NCBI RefSeq assembly: GCF_021390935.1
Contig: NZ_JAJPUI010000003.1
Span: 590,742 to 654,741, forward strand
Source: Streptomyces sp. CC228A
Lineage (GTDB): Bacteria > Actinomycetota > Actinomycetes > Streptomycetales > Streptomycetaceae
Reading direction: 5' to 3'
Length of the DNA stretch: 64,000 nucleotides
Both the position numbers and the translations under genes were made by a program. Below are positions 38,791 to 46,752 of this stretch, in pieces. The notes beneath the pieces are model-generated. The model was not told the origin of the DNA, ran no database searches, and saw nothing but the letters and a program-made list of their open reading frames with translations. Each line of letters opens with the position of its first letter. Within the stretch, counting starts at the first letter, position 1.

Positions 38791-39068
38791 CGTGGCGGGA
38801 TTCCTCCCGCACCCGGCCGGACCGAGGGCAGACGTCACGCCGGAGCATCCCGCACCCTCGCCTTCACGCTCACCTCCCTCCGCCCCGCCCTCCACCGCGG
38901 CGGCGCGCCGTTCGCCCTTCTCCACGCCGGCACCCGCCCCGCGCCACGAGCACCCGAAGCAGTCACCGCGCGACCGTCTCGGGGCCGACAGCGAGCATCC
39001 GGGCACCCCTTGGCGAATGGCCGAAACCATCACCCACCTGCTGTGACCATCGCCACGGACGAGAATGA

Positions 39069-39098
39069 TCGAACCTTGGTACGGTCATTTTCGAACCT
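39069..39098 (+). promoter_or_regulatory. TCGAACCT direct repeat in the afsA-like promoter
   Basis: TCGAACCT occurs at 39069-39076 and 39091-39098, exactly 22 bp apart (two DNA turns), within 56 bases of the start. The CGAACCT core also forms the inverted repeat in the MFS/ArsR intergenic region at 45426-45447. Confidence 0.6.
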
Positions 39099-39123
39099 GC
39101 CTTACTCAAGGGGGAACCGAGGC

Positions 39124-40158
39124 ATGTCCATTTCTGGAAACCACGGTCTGTCCTACGCGGCGACCGTCTCCCGGCAGCTCGTCCACCGCGCCGCCATCTG
39201 CGAGGTGTTCCTGACCGACACCCAACAGCGCTCTGACAACGATTTCCTGATCGCCGCACAGCTCCCGCGGGTGCACAGCTACTACAGCGACCACCTGGCC
39301 ACTCCGGCCGCCTACGACCCGCTCCTGCTGCTCGAAGTGTTCCGGCAGACCTCCATCCTGGTCGCCCACGAGCACCTCGGCGTGCCGCTGGGCGCCAAGT
39401 TCAGTTTCAACACCGGTGAGTTCACCGTCCTCGACACGGCAGCCCTGCAGATCGGGCCGCTGCCCGGGCACGCGCTGCTCACCGCCTCCGTCACCGCCGA
39501 GAAGCACCGCGGCGGCGAACTCGTGGGCGTGACACTGGAGATGCGGCTGGCCGTCGACGACCGCGCGGCCGCCGCCATGACCATGGCCATCCAGTGGATG
39601 CCCGGCGAGGCCTGGGACCGGTTGCGCGCACGCGGCCGCGCCGCACTCGACCTGGACACCCCGCGCGCCCTCCCGCACCCCGGCGGGCGCCGGCTGTCCC
39701 CGGCGGCCGTCGGGCGGCGCTCACCGGCCAACGTGGTCCTGGCCGAGACCGCGTCCATCGGCCGCGGCGTCGTCGCGCAGGTCGTCGTGGACCAGGCGCA
39801 CCCGGCGCTCTTCGATCACCCGCTGGACCACATCCCGGGCGCGCTGTTCTTCGAGGCGTACCGGCAGACCGCCCTGCACGCCGCCCACGAGCTCCTCGGG
39901 CTCTCGCCGGAACGGCTGACGCTCACCCGCTGTGACGCCTCCTTCGCGCGGTTCGGCGAGTTCGAGCTGCCCACCGTGTGCCGCGCCGACCTGGTCGACG
40001 ACCCCGGAACCCCGGGCGCGGCGGTCTTCCGGATGGAAACCCTCCAGGAAGAGACGGTGATCTCCACGGCGGAGATCGCCCTGCGGTGCACCAGCCCCAT
40101 GGGGCGGATCCTCGTTCCCGCCACGTCCGTGCCGGCAGAGGCCCCGGCCCCCGCATAG
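39124..40158 (+). CDS. AfsA/ScbA-family gamma-butyrolactone-type synthase
   Basis: The start ATG 39124 follows AAGGGGGAACC. The 344-residue protein has the two AfsA repeats: VHRAAICEVFLTDTQQRSDN with DPLLLLEVFRQTSILVAHEH, and VVVDQAHPALFDHPLDHIPG with ALFFEAYRQTALHAAHELLG. The E-x-x-R-Q pair in both halves is conserved in the family. AfsA enzymes join a beta-ketoacyl-ACP with dihydroxyacetone phosphate as the first step to gamma-butyrolactone or butenolide signals. The next genes encode a phosphatase and a P450, steps that fit such a pathway. No TetR receptor of ArpA type is adjacent, which is unusual. Confidence 0.93.
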   Translation: MSISGNHGLSYAATVSRQLVHRAAICEVFLTDTQQRSDNDFLIAAQLPRVHSYYSDHLATPAAYDPLLLLEVFRQTSILVAHEHLGVPLGAKFSFNTGEFTVLDTAALQIGPLPGHALLTASVTAEKHRGGELVGVTLEMRLAVDDRAAAAMTMAIQWMPGEAWDRLRARGRAALDLDTPRALPHPGGRRLSPAAVGRRSPANVVLAETASIGRGVVAQVVVDQAHPALFDHPLDHIPGALFFEAYRQTALHAAHELLGLSPERLTLTRCDASFARFGEFELPTVCRADLVDDPGTPGAAVFRMETLQEETVISTAEIALRCTSPMGRILVPATSVPAEAPAPA

Positions 40159-40248
40159 CGGTCCGGCCCGCCCCTGCCCCGGCAGCGCGCCGTCGCGCGC
40201 GGCCCACCCTTCCACCATCCCGTTCACCGCCCCCAGGAGGGCGCCAGC

Positions 40249-40905
40249 ATGCCCCTGCCCATGATCTGGTTCGACTTCGGCGGCGTCCTCTCGCCCCCGC
40301 TCGACGACCTCTACGACGCCTACCACCGCAAGACGGGCATCCCGCCCGCCTGTCTCCAGGCCGCCATGAAGGAGGTGGCCTCCGAGATGGGCGTGCCGAC
40401 CCTGGCCCCCATCGAGACCGCCGCCCTCACCGAGGCGGAGTGGGGGAGCCGGCTGCGCCGCGTGCTGACGGCCCGCCACCCCGGACTCGACCTCGGCCGG
40501 GCGCGCCTGGAGACCTTCGGCGAGCAGTGGTTCGACGGCGTCACGGCCAACCCCGTGATGGTGTGCGCCCTGCGGTACGCCCGAGACAACGGCTTCCGCG
40601 TCGGCATCCTGTCGAACAACGTCGTCGAGTGGGAGCCGTACTGGACGGCGATCGTCGCCCCGGCCGGCGAGGTCGACTGCCTGATCGACTCCTGCAAGGC
40701 CGGTGTCCGCAAGCCCGACCCGGCGATCTTCGACCTGGCGGCCAAGACGGCCGGCGCGGCGCCCGAGGACTGCGTCCTCGTCGACGACCTCGCCGAGAAC
40801 TGCGCCGCCGCCCGCGGACAGGGCTGGCGCACCGTCCACTTCCGCGACAACCACCAGGCACTGAACGACCTGCGGCAGCTCACGGGCCTGCCCAGCATCC
40901 TCTGA
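40249..40905 (+). CDS. HAD-superfamily hydrolase (subfamily IA, DFGGV type)
   Basis: The start ATG 40249 gives 218 residues. Motif I is WFDFGGVLSPPLDD, where the usual second Asp is Gly; motif II GILSNN, the Lys motif GVRKPDPAIF and motif IV CVLVDDLAENCAAARGQGW are present. The DFGGV form is seen in YihX-like and epoxide-hydrolase N-terminal phosphatases, so phosphatase activity is still plausible. Between an AfsA homologue and a P450 it may remove the phosphate from the butyrolactone precursor. Spacing to its neighbours (90 and 63 bases) suggests one operon. Confidence 0.88.
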   Translation: MPLPMIWFDFGGVLSPPLDDLYDAYHRKTGIPPACLQAAMKEVASEMGVPTLAPIETAALTEAEWGSRLRRVLTARHPGLDLGRARLETFGEQWFDGVTANPVMVCALRYARDNGFRVGILSNNVVEWEPYWTAIVAPAGEVDCLIDSCKAGVRKPDPAIFDLAAKTAGAAPEDCVLVDDLAENCAAARGQGWRTVHFRDNHQALNDLRQLTGLPSIL

Positions 40906-40968
40906 CGCCCGCGGCACCCGCACGCCGCCCGCGTCACCCGACCGCGACCACGAAACGGGGCTCCCTCC

Positions 40969-42186
40969 ATGGACCTCAGCACCTCCGCGACCACCGTCAG
41001 CACGGTGTTCCCGCTCGCCGGCGTCCCCCGGCTCGACGCGCCGCCCGCCTACACACCCCGGCCCGGCCGCTCCACCGGCGGACTGCCGCTCGTCACCCTC
41101 CCCAGCGGCCACACCGCCGTGCACCTGACCCGGTACGCCGACGTACACAAGGTGCTCGCCGACCCGACGTTCGCCCGCGCCGAGACGAACGTCGACGACG
41201 GGCCCAGCTTCCTGCCCACCACCATGCCGCCCGAGCTGCTGCTCAACCTCGACACGCCGGACCACGCTCGGATGCGCGGCTTCGTCACGGCCGACTACAG
41301 CTCCGCCGGTGTGGAGCGGCTGCGCCCCACCGTCGACGCCGTGATCGACGAGCTGTTCGCCGCGCTGCGCGCCCAGGACCGGCCCGACCTCTTCCGCACC
41401 GTCCTCGACCCGCTGCCCGTCACCGTCAACTGCCACTTCCTCGGCATCCCCGTCGAGGACATCGCGTACTTCCGGCCGTTCTCCCGCACCGTCCAGATCG
41501 CCTCCGGCGATGACGTGCCCACCCTCCTGGACCACTTCTGGAAGGTCTACGGCTACGTCACCGACCTGGTGACCGGCGCCCGCCCCACCCGGGCCGACGG
41601 CCTCATCGCCCGCTTCGTCACCGCCCGCGGCACGGTCGAACCGGCACTCAGCGACAAGGAGCTGGTGGGCCTGCTGCTCGGCTCGGTGCTCGGCGCGGAC
41701 CAGAACATCCTGTCCGTCCTCACCAAGGCCGTGTACACCCTGCTGTGCGCCCCGCCGCTGTGGCGGCGCCTCGTGGACGACCCGGACGTCGCGCCGCGAC
41801 TCGTCGAGGAGCTGATCCGGCTCATCCCGCTCGGCACGATCTCCACCTTCCCGCGCGTCGCCACCCGCGACCTGGAACTCGCCGAAGGCACCGTCCGCAC
41901 CGGCGACATCGTCTACGCCGACGCCTTCGCCGCCAACCGCGACCCGGACGTCTTCCCGGACCCCGAGGTCATCGACCCCGACAGGACGGGCAAGCGGCAC
42001 CTCCAGTTCGGCTACGGCATGCACCACTGCATGGGTGCGGCGCTGTCCCGGCTGGAGATCACGACGCTGCTCACCCGGCTCGCCGGGGAGTTCCCCGGGC
42101 TGACCCTGGACGCCGACCCCGAGGCGCTGCCGTGGGACCACGGCACGCTGCTGCGCCGCCCCGTGGCCCTGCCGGTGCGCTGGTAG
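40969..42186 (+). CDS. Cytochrome P450
   Basis: The 405-residue protein from ATG 40969 has the helix-K motif EELIR, RVATRDLELAEG and the haem loop FGYGMHHCMGAALSRLE with the axial Cys at about 354. The I-helix reads LLLGSVLGADQNILSVL, so the usual acid-alcohol pair (D/E-T) is replaced by D-Q-N around residue 244. This may change proton delivery or the reaction type. It is a soluble bacterial class I P450 that needs separate ferredoxin and reductase; none is adjacent. Context suggests oxidation of the signal or metabolite made by the AfsA homologue. Confidence 0.93.
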   Translation: MDLSTSATTVSTVFPLAGVPRLDAPPAYTPRPGRSTGGLPLVTLPSGHTAVHLTRYADVHKVLADPTFARAETNVDDGPSFLPTTMPPELLLNLDTPDHARMRGFVTADYSSAGVERLRPTVDAVIDELFAALRAQDRPDLFRTVLDPLPVTVNCHFLGIPVEDIAYFRPFSRTVQIASGDDVPTLLDHFWKVYGYVTDLVTGARPTRADGLIARFVTARGTVEPALSDKELVGLLLGSVLGADQNILSVLTKAVYTLLCAPPLWRRLVDDPDVAPRLVEELIRLIPLGTISTFPRVATRDLELAEGTVRTGDIVYADAFAANRDPDVFPDPEVIDPDRTGKRHLQFGYGMHHCMGAALSRLEITTLLTRLAGEFPGLTLDADPEALPWDHGTLLRRPVALPVRW

Positions 42187-42206
42187 ACGCGGGCACCGGC
42201 CCGCGC

Positions 42207-42248
42207 GGGACGCCCCGGCCCCGGCCTGTCCGGGGTCCGGGGCGTCCC
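42207..42248. terminator. Bidirectional terminator between P450 and FAD monooxygenase genes
   Basis: The 12-bp stem GGGACGCCCCGG/CCGGGGCGTCCC (42207-42218 with 42237-42248) lies between two convergent genes. Confidence 0.8.
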
Positions 42249-42257
42249 CGCGTGCCC

Positions 42258-43781
42258 TCACCCGGCGGCGGGCAGCGGCGCCGGGTCGCGGGGCTCGCCG
42301 AACCACTGGCGCAGCGCCCCGCCCAGGTCCTCCGGGGTGGCGGGCCGGCCCTGGGCGGACGTCCACGCCACGTACCCGTCGGGGCGCAGCAGCAGCGCGT
42401 CCCACGGCAGCCGGTGCAGGGAGCGGGCCCGCACGACGTCGACCGTCCGCGACCACGCGCCCGCCGCATCGGCCAGGCGCCGGTCGGCGTCCGGGAACAG
42501 CAGCACCACCGGCCGTCCGGCGTGGAGCAGCGCGGCCACGCACGTCTGCGCGCCTCCCGCCTCCAGCGGCAGGTTCGGCAGGAAGCGCCCCTGCCAGGGC
42601 GATCCCGGCGCGGCGGGGTACGCGGTCTCCTGCGCGCTGATCATGTCGCCCAGGTGAGCGCTGACCTGGTCGAGTCCGAGGAGTTCGGTGAACAGCGCGC
42701 GCAGCGGCGCCATGTCGTCGCCCGGCCGCATCAGCGCGAGCTGGGCCCGGGTGTTGTCGACGACGCGGCGGCCCGCCGGCCGGCGCTCGTCGTGGTACGT
42801 GTCGAGCAGGCCCTTGCCCGCCTCGCCGCGCACCACCAGGGCCAGCTTCCAGGCGAGGTTGAAGGCGTCCTGCAGGCCGAGGTTGAGGCCCTGCCCGCCG
42901 ACCGGGAAGTGGACGTGCGCGGCGTCGCCTGCCAGCAGGACGCGGCCGTCCCGGTAGCGGCGGGCGAGCCGGGCGAAGTCGCTGAACCGGCTCGTGAACA
43001 CCGCGTCGTCCATGGGGATGTCGTGCCCGGCGATCCGGCTCGCCGTGGCGCGCAGCTCGTCGAGGGTGACGGGGGCGTGCCGGTCGGGGTGCGGGCCGTC
43101 GAAGTCGAAGGTGATGACCCGGCTGTGCCCGAACGGGTTGACGTTGACGACGGTCCAGCCGCGGGGTGTGAGGTTCCAGCCGGGCGGTGCGCCCGCCGGG
43201 TCGAGCAGCCGGACCTGCCCCAGCAGGGCCGCGACCCTGGGCCGGTGCTCGTCGGACGCGATGCCCGCCAGGGCGCGTACGGCGCTGCGGGCGCCGTCGG
43301 CTCCGACGGCGTAGTCGGCCGTGACGGTCGCGTGCCCGCCGTCGCCGAGCCGCGCGGTGAGCTCCACCCGGTCGGGGTCCTGGACCAGCCCCACGACCTC
43401 GTGGCCCCGGCGGATCTCGACGCCCAGCGCGCGGGCCCGTCGCTCGAAGGCGCGTTCCAGGTCGGCCTGGGAGCGCCCGGCGATCGGCCGGCCCTCGACC
43501 GCCGGGGCGCTGATGGTGAGGCCGGGCAGCCCGGCGAAGTGGAAGGGGGTCGTGGCCGCGCTGTCCGGATCGCGGCCGGGTCCGGTGGGCAGGTAGCCGC
43601 GCCGGGCCAGGGACTGCACGGTGCGCGCGTGCAGGGTCCCGGCCTTCGGCTGGTCGACCGTGCGGGCATGGCGCTCCAGGACGACGGTGCGGACACCGTG
43701 CAGGCCCAGTTCGGCGGCGAGCAGCATGCCGACCGGCCCGCCGCCGACGACCGCGACACCGTAGTGCTGTGTCGGGGACAT
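42258..43781 (-). CDS. FAD-dependent aromatic monooxygenase (PHBH-like)
   Basis: The 507-residue protein from ATG 43781 has the FAD Rossmann motif VAVVGGGPVGMLLAAEL at residues 9-25, the DG motif YAVGADGARSAVRALAG and the second FAD motif GRVLLAGDAAHVHFPVGGQG. A C-terminal thioredoxin-like domain follows, as in RdmE/PgaE and rifampicin monooxygenase. Such enzymes hydroxylate polyketides or inactivate antibiotics. It is 18 bases downstream of the MFS gene and clearly in its operon, controlled from the ArsR-side promoter. Detoxification or tailoring are both possible. Confidence 0.92.
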   Translation of the reverse strand: MSPTQHYGVAVVGGGPVGMLLAAELGLHGVRTVVLERHARTVDQPKAGTLHARTVQSLARRGYLPTGPGRDPDSAATTPFHFAGLPGLTISAPAVEGRPIAGRSQADLERAFERRARALGVEIRRGHEVVGLVQDPDRVELTARLGDGGHATVTADYAVGADGARSAVRALAGIASDEHRPRVAALLGQVRLLDPAGAPPGWNLTPRGWTVVNVNPFGHSRVITFDFDGPHPDRHAPVTLDELRATASRIAGHDIPMDDAVFTSRFSDFARLARRYRDGRVLLAGDAAHVHFPVGGQGLNLGLQDAFNLAWKLALVVRGEAGKGLLDTYHDERRPAGRRVVDNTRAQLALMRPGDDMAPLRALFTELLGLDQVSAHLGDMISAQETAYPAAPGSPWQGRFLPNLPLEAGGAQTCVAALLHAGRPVVLLFPDADRRLADAAGAWSRTVDVVRARSLHRLPWDALLLRPDGYVAWTSAQGRPATPEDLGGALRQWFGEPRDPAPLPAAG

Positions 43782-43799
43782 GAGAGGGTCCTCTTCGCT

Positions 43800-45407
43800 C
43801 TAGGCCCGGGTGGCCGTGCTGCCGCCGCGCCGCCACAGGGCGATCACGACGAGGAACAGGACGAGGCAGACGGCGGCCAGGACGTACAGGAGGGTGTCGA
43901 AGGCGGAGTCGTAGGCGCCGGTGAGGAAGTCGGCGAAGCGGTCCCGCTGGTCGGCCGCGACGCGTTCGGCCGCGGCGGCGAGGTCGCCGCCCGCCACCTG
44001 GTTGGCGATCCCTGCGGGGTCGCCGGCGTCCGGGAAGCCGTCGATGCCGGTGCCGATCTTCGCGCCGATCGCGGTGGCCAGCATCGAGCCGTACACGGCG
44101 ACGGCGACGGCCTCGCTGCCGAGGCGCAGCGTGTTGAGGAACCCGGCCGCCATGCCGGCCTTCTCGGGGGCGACGTTCTCCAGGGCCTGGCCGTCCACGA
44201 GGCCGGCGGACAGGCCCATGCCGGCGCCGGTGACCAGCATCGGCAGGGCGACGACGGCGAGGGAGACGTCCGGGCTGAACAGGGTGAGCGCGATGTCGCC
44301 GACGACCAGGCACGCCAGGCTCGCATACAGCAGGCCCAGCGCGGGGACGCCGCGGGCGACCAGCTTCGCGGCGAGCATCGGGCAGACGAACACCGGCAGG
44401 GTGAGCAGCACCATGACCAGACCGGCGCCGCCGCTGGTGTAGCCGCCGACGGCCGTCAGGTACGTCGGCAGGTACGTCAGCATCGTCACGAACCCGAAGG
44501 ACGCGGCGACCGGGACCAGGCACAGCGCGAGGAACCGGGTGTTGGCGAGCACGCTCAGGTCGAGCATGGGATGGGCGCGGCGCTTCTCGACCGCGGCGAA
44601 GACGGCGAGGACGACGACCGTCCCGGCGAACAGGCCGAGCACTCCCGCGCTGCCCCAGCCCCACTGCGAGCCCTGCACGATACCGGTGGTCAGCAGCAGC
44701 ATGGCGACGACGAAGAGGGCGCTGCCCGCGACGTCGATACGGGCGCCGGTGCGGCGCTGCTCCGTCACCGAGCGGGCGATGGCGGGCACGGCGAGCAGCA
44801 CGAGGCCCAGGGCGACGGCGTGCAGGGCGAAGATCCAGCGCCAGCCGAGGGTCTGCACGAGCGCGCCCGAGACGGACGGGCCGATGGCGACGCCGATGCC
44901 CGCGACCGTGCCGAAGAGCGCGAAGGCCTTGGCGCGGGCCGGGCCGGTGAAGACGGTCGACAGGATCGCGCTGCCGCACGAGAAGATCGCCGCGCCGCCG
45001 AGACCGGCCAGGCCGCGGGCCGCGTCGAGGAGCAGCACGTTCCCGGCGAGGGCGCTGCCGAGCGAGGCGACGGCGTAGATGGCGGCGCCGGCGGCGAAGG
45101 CCCGTACGCGGCCGATGATGTCGGCGATCGAGCCCCAGGCGAGGGTGAAGCAGGCGAACGCCACGTTGAAGGCGTTGACGACCCACTGGAGGGGGACGAG
45201 GCCCGCCTGGGTGTCGGCGCCGATGCCGGGGAGGGCGACGGCGGTGCCGGAGATGGAGGTGGGGACGACGAAGACGGCGAGCAGGACGGCGGCGAGCGTG
45301 AGCGTCTGCCGGGGGCCGGCCGGCGGAGGAGCGGGGGCGGGGCCGGCAGCGGCTGCCGGGGCGTCAGGCGGGGCCGCGGACCCGGCGGGCTCGGTCTCTG
45401 TGGACAT
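43800..45407 (-). CDS. MFS drug exporter, 14-helix DHA2 type
   Basis: The start ATG 45407 gives 535 residues. After a Pro/Ala-rich cytoplasmic N-terminus 14 membrane helices can be counted (LAAVLLAVFVVPTSISGTAV onwards), with the loop 2-3 motif GSIADIIGRVRAFA and the antiporter motif GIGVAIGPSVSGAL. DHA2 proteins export drugs and antibiotics with proton motive force. It is divergent from an ArsR regulator, and the gap holds an inverted repeat. It probably exports the product or substrate of the linked enzymes. Confidence 0.94.
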   Translation of the reverse strand: MSTETEPAGSAAPPDAPAAAAGPAPAPPPAGPRQTLTLAAVLLAVFVVPTSISGTAVALPGIGADTQAGLVPLQWVVNAFNVAFACFTLAWGSIADIIGRVRAFAAGAAIYAVASLGSALAGNVLLLDAARGLAGLGGAAIFSCGSAILSTVFTGPARAKAFALFGTVAGIGVAIGPSVSGALVQTLGWRWIFALHAVALGLVLLAVPAIARSVTEQRRTGARIDVAGSALFVVAMLLLTTGIVQGSQWGWGSAGVLGLFAGTVVVLAVFAAVEKRRAHPMLDLSVLANTRFLALCLVPVAASFGFVTMLTYLPTYLTAVGGYTSGGAGLVMVLLTLPVFVCPMLAAKLVARGVPALGLLYASLACLVVGDIALTLFSPDVSLAVVALPMLVTGAGMGLSAGLVDGQALENVAPEKAGMAAGFLNTLRLGSEAVAVAVYGSMLATAIGAKIGTGIDGFPDAGDPAGIANQVAGGDLAAAAERVAADQRDRFADFLTGAYDSAFDTLLYVLAAVCLVLFLVVIALWRRGGSTATRA

Positions 45408-45425
45408 GCGTGGGCACTCCGATGG

Positions 45426-45447
45426 AGGTTCGGTTTTGGTCGAACCT
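45426..45447. promoter_or_regulatory. Inverted repeat operator between MFS and ArsR genes
   Basis: AGGTTCG (45426-45432) and CGAACCT (45441-45447) form a 7-bp inverted repeat with 8 bases between them, 19 bases before the MFS start codon. The same CGAACCT word is duplicated before the AfsA-like gene. It is a good candidate site for the ArsR-family protein. Confidence 0.68.
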
Positions 45448-45564
45448 AAAGGTGGCACGGGGCATAGGTATGATGCAAGTAGAACCTCCCCCGCGGACCT
45501 GCCCGCCCCGCCCCCCTGAGCACGCCGTACGCCGGGTACGCCCCCCGATAGAGGAGCCGCCGCC

Positions 45565-45909
45565 ATGCCCGACGCAGAAGGACACCCGTCAGTCGAAGAG
45601 ATGCACCTGCGTTCCGTGATGAACGCCCTCGCGGACCCGCTGCGCTACGAGGTCGTCTCCGTCCTCGCCCACGCCGCCGAAGGCGCCGAACGGCACTGCT
45701 CGTCCTTCGGCCTCCCCGTCTCCAAGTCGACGCGCAGCCACCACTTCCGCATCCTGCGCGAGGCCGGGCTGATCCGCCAGGTCGACCGGGGCAACAGCCG
45801 GATGGCGCAACTCCGCACGGACGACCTGGAGACGCGCTTCCCGGGCCTCCTCGACCTGATCAGGAAGAACCCGCCCCAGCCTCTCTCCGGCCCCTCGGCG
45901 GCGCCCTGA
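45565..45909 (+). CDS. ArsR-family transcriptional regulator
   Basis: The 114-residue protein from ATG 45565 is a winged helix of ArsR/SmtB type: MNALADPLRYEVVSVLAHAA, recognition region VSKSTRSHHFRILREAGLIR and wing QVDRGNSRMAQLRTDDLETR. It lacks the metal-binding CXC motif of ArsR and SmtB; its single Cys lies in GAERHCSSFG. It therefore probably senses an organic ligand. It is divergent from the exporter and monooxygenase genes and is likely to repress them and perhaps the AfsA operon. Confidence 0.92.
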   Translation: MPDAEGHPSVEEMHLRSVMNALADPLRYEVVSVLAHAAEGAERHCSSFGLPVSKSTRSHHFRILREAGLIRQVDRGNSRMAQLRTDDLETRFPGLLDLIRKNPPQPLSGPSAAP

Positions 45910-46191
45910 CGCCGACCGCGGCGGCGCGCGCCCACGCACCCGGCCCGGTCTCCTGCCGCGGCCTTCCGCCGGCCCTGCAGCGCAGGGCGGCGGCCTGAGC
46001 CCGCGGACGGCGGAGCAGCGGCGGCCACTCCGCCGCCAAGCGGTCCGACCCGGCCCGGCCGCTCTCGACCGAGCCTGTGCACCCCGGCCGGCGGACGGCC
46101 GGTCATGGAGATCGCGGGCCTGACCAGCGGCTCGTCGGCCGGCGACCGGCCCGCCGCCAGCAGACCGGGGACGCTCCGCCCGTCCGCACCG

Positions 46192-46317
46192 CACACCGCA
46201 CACCGCACACCGCACACCGCACACCGCACACCGCACACCGCACACCGCACACCGCACACCGCACACCGCACACCGCACACCGCACACCGCACACCGCACA
46301 CCGCACACCGCACACCG
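46192..46317. repeat. Heptanucleotide array (CACACCG)18
   Basis: Eighteen perfect, head-to-tail copies of CACACCG fill 126 bases exactly, preceded by a partial copy. Because 7 is not a multiple of 3 the array is open in several frames as HTAHRTP or CAVCGVR repeats, which are not real proteins. It lies in the 840-base gene-free stretch 45,910-46,752. Confidence 0.97.
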
Positions 46318-46416
46318 CGAGGAACGGCAGGGCCCCCGCCGGGGCAGCGGGCAGCCCGCGGCGGGCCCCAGGTGTCCTGCCCCGGGACGCCGGTGACACG
46401 TCGCCGGCGCCGCCGC

Positions 46417-46464
46417 GTCGGCGTCGGCGTCGGCATCGGCATCGGCATCGGCATCGGCATCGGC
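46417..46464. repeat. Hexanucleotide array, 3 x GTCGGC then 5 x ATCGGC
   Basis: Eight contiguous 6-bp units are seen, the last five identical. It lies 100 bases after the heptanucleotide array. Confidence 0.93.
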
Positions 46465-46556
46465 GGGCCGGACGTCAGCGCGGCCCGGGAAGCCTCCGCC
46501 CACCTCGCTCGCCCGGCCCTGGGCCTGCCCGCTCAGCGGGAAGGCCGCCCGCCCGG

Positions 46557-46650
46557 GACCGCGGGCGTGACCCGCGCACGCCCGGGACCGCGGGGCGCGC
46601 CCCGCGCATGCCCGGCACCGCGGGGCGTGACCCGCGCACGCCCGGGACCG
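46557..46650. repeat. About 30-bp tandem repeat, three copies
   Basis: Units of the form GACCGCGGGGCGTGACCCGC with a GCACGCCCGG end start at 46557, 46586 and 46616, with the next start at 46646. No gene is recognisable around it. Confidence 0.82.
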
Positions 46651-46752
46651 CCCGCAGCCGACGCGTCCCCGCACTGCGACCGCCCGAGCCGGCACCGGCG
46701 TGTCCGGCGGCGGGCATGCGGCCCTGTCCCGCCCCGGCGGCGGCTCCGCCGG

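Noticed and set aside
38624..39046. Plus-strand frame of 140 residues before the AfsA gene
   Set aside because: It is Pro/Ser/Arg-rich without recognisable pattern, and conserved-looking sequence in part of it is on the minus strand.
39061..39123. ArpA/ScbR-type autoregulatory element in the AfsA promoter
   Set aside because: I looked for the ACCG...CGGT palindrome typical of these sites and did not find it; only the CGAACCT repeat is clear.
39721..45186. A 1,821-residue minus-strand open frame
   Set aside because: It is antisense to the AfsA, HAD and P450 genes and out of frame with the FAD monooxygenase and MFS genes; high GC removes stop codons.
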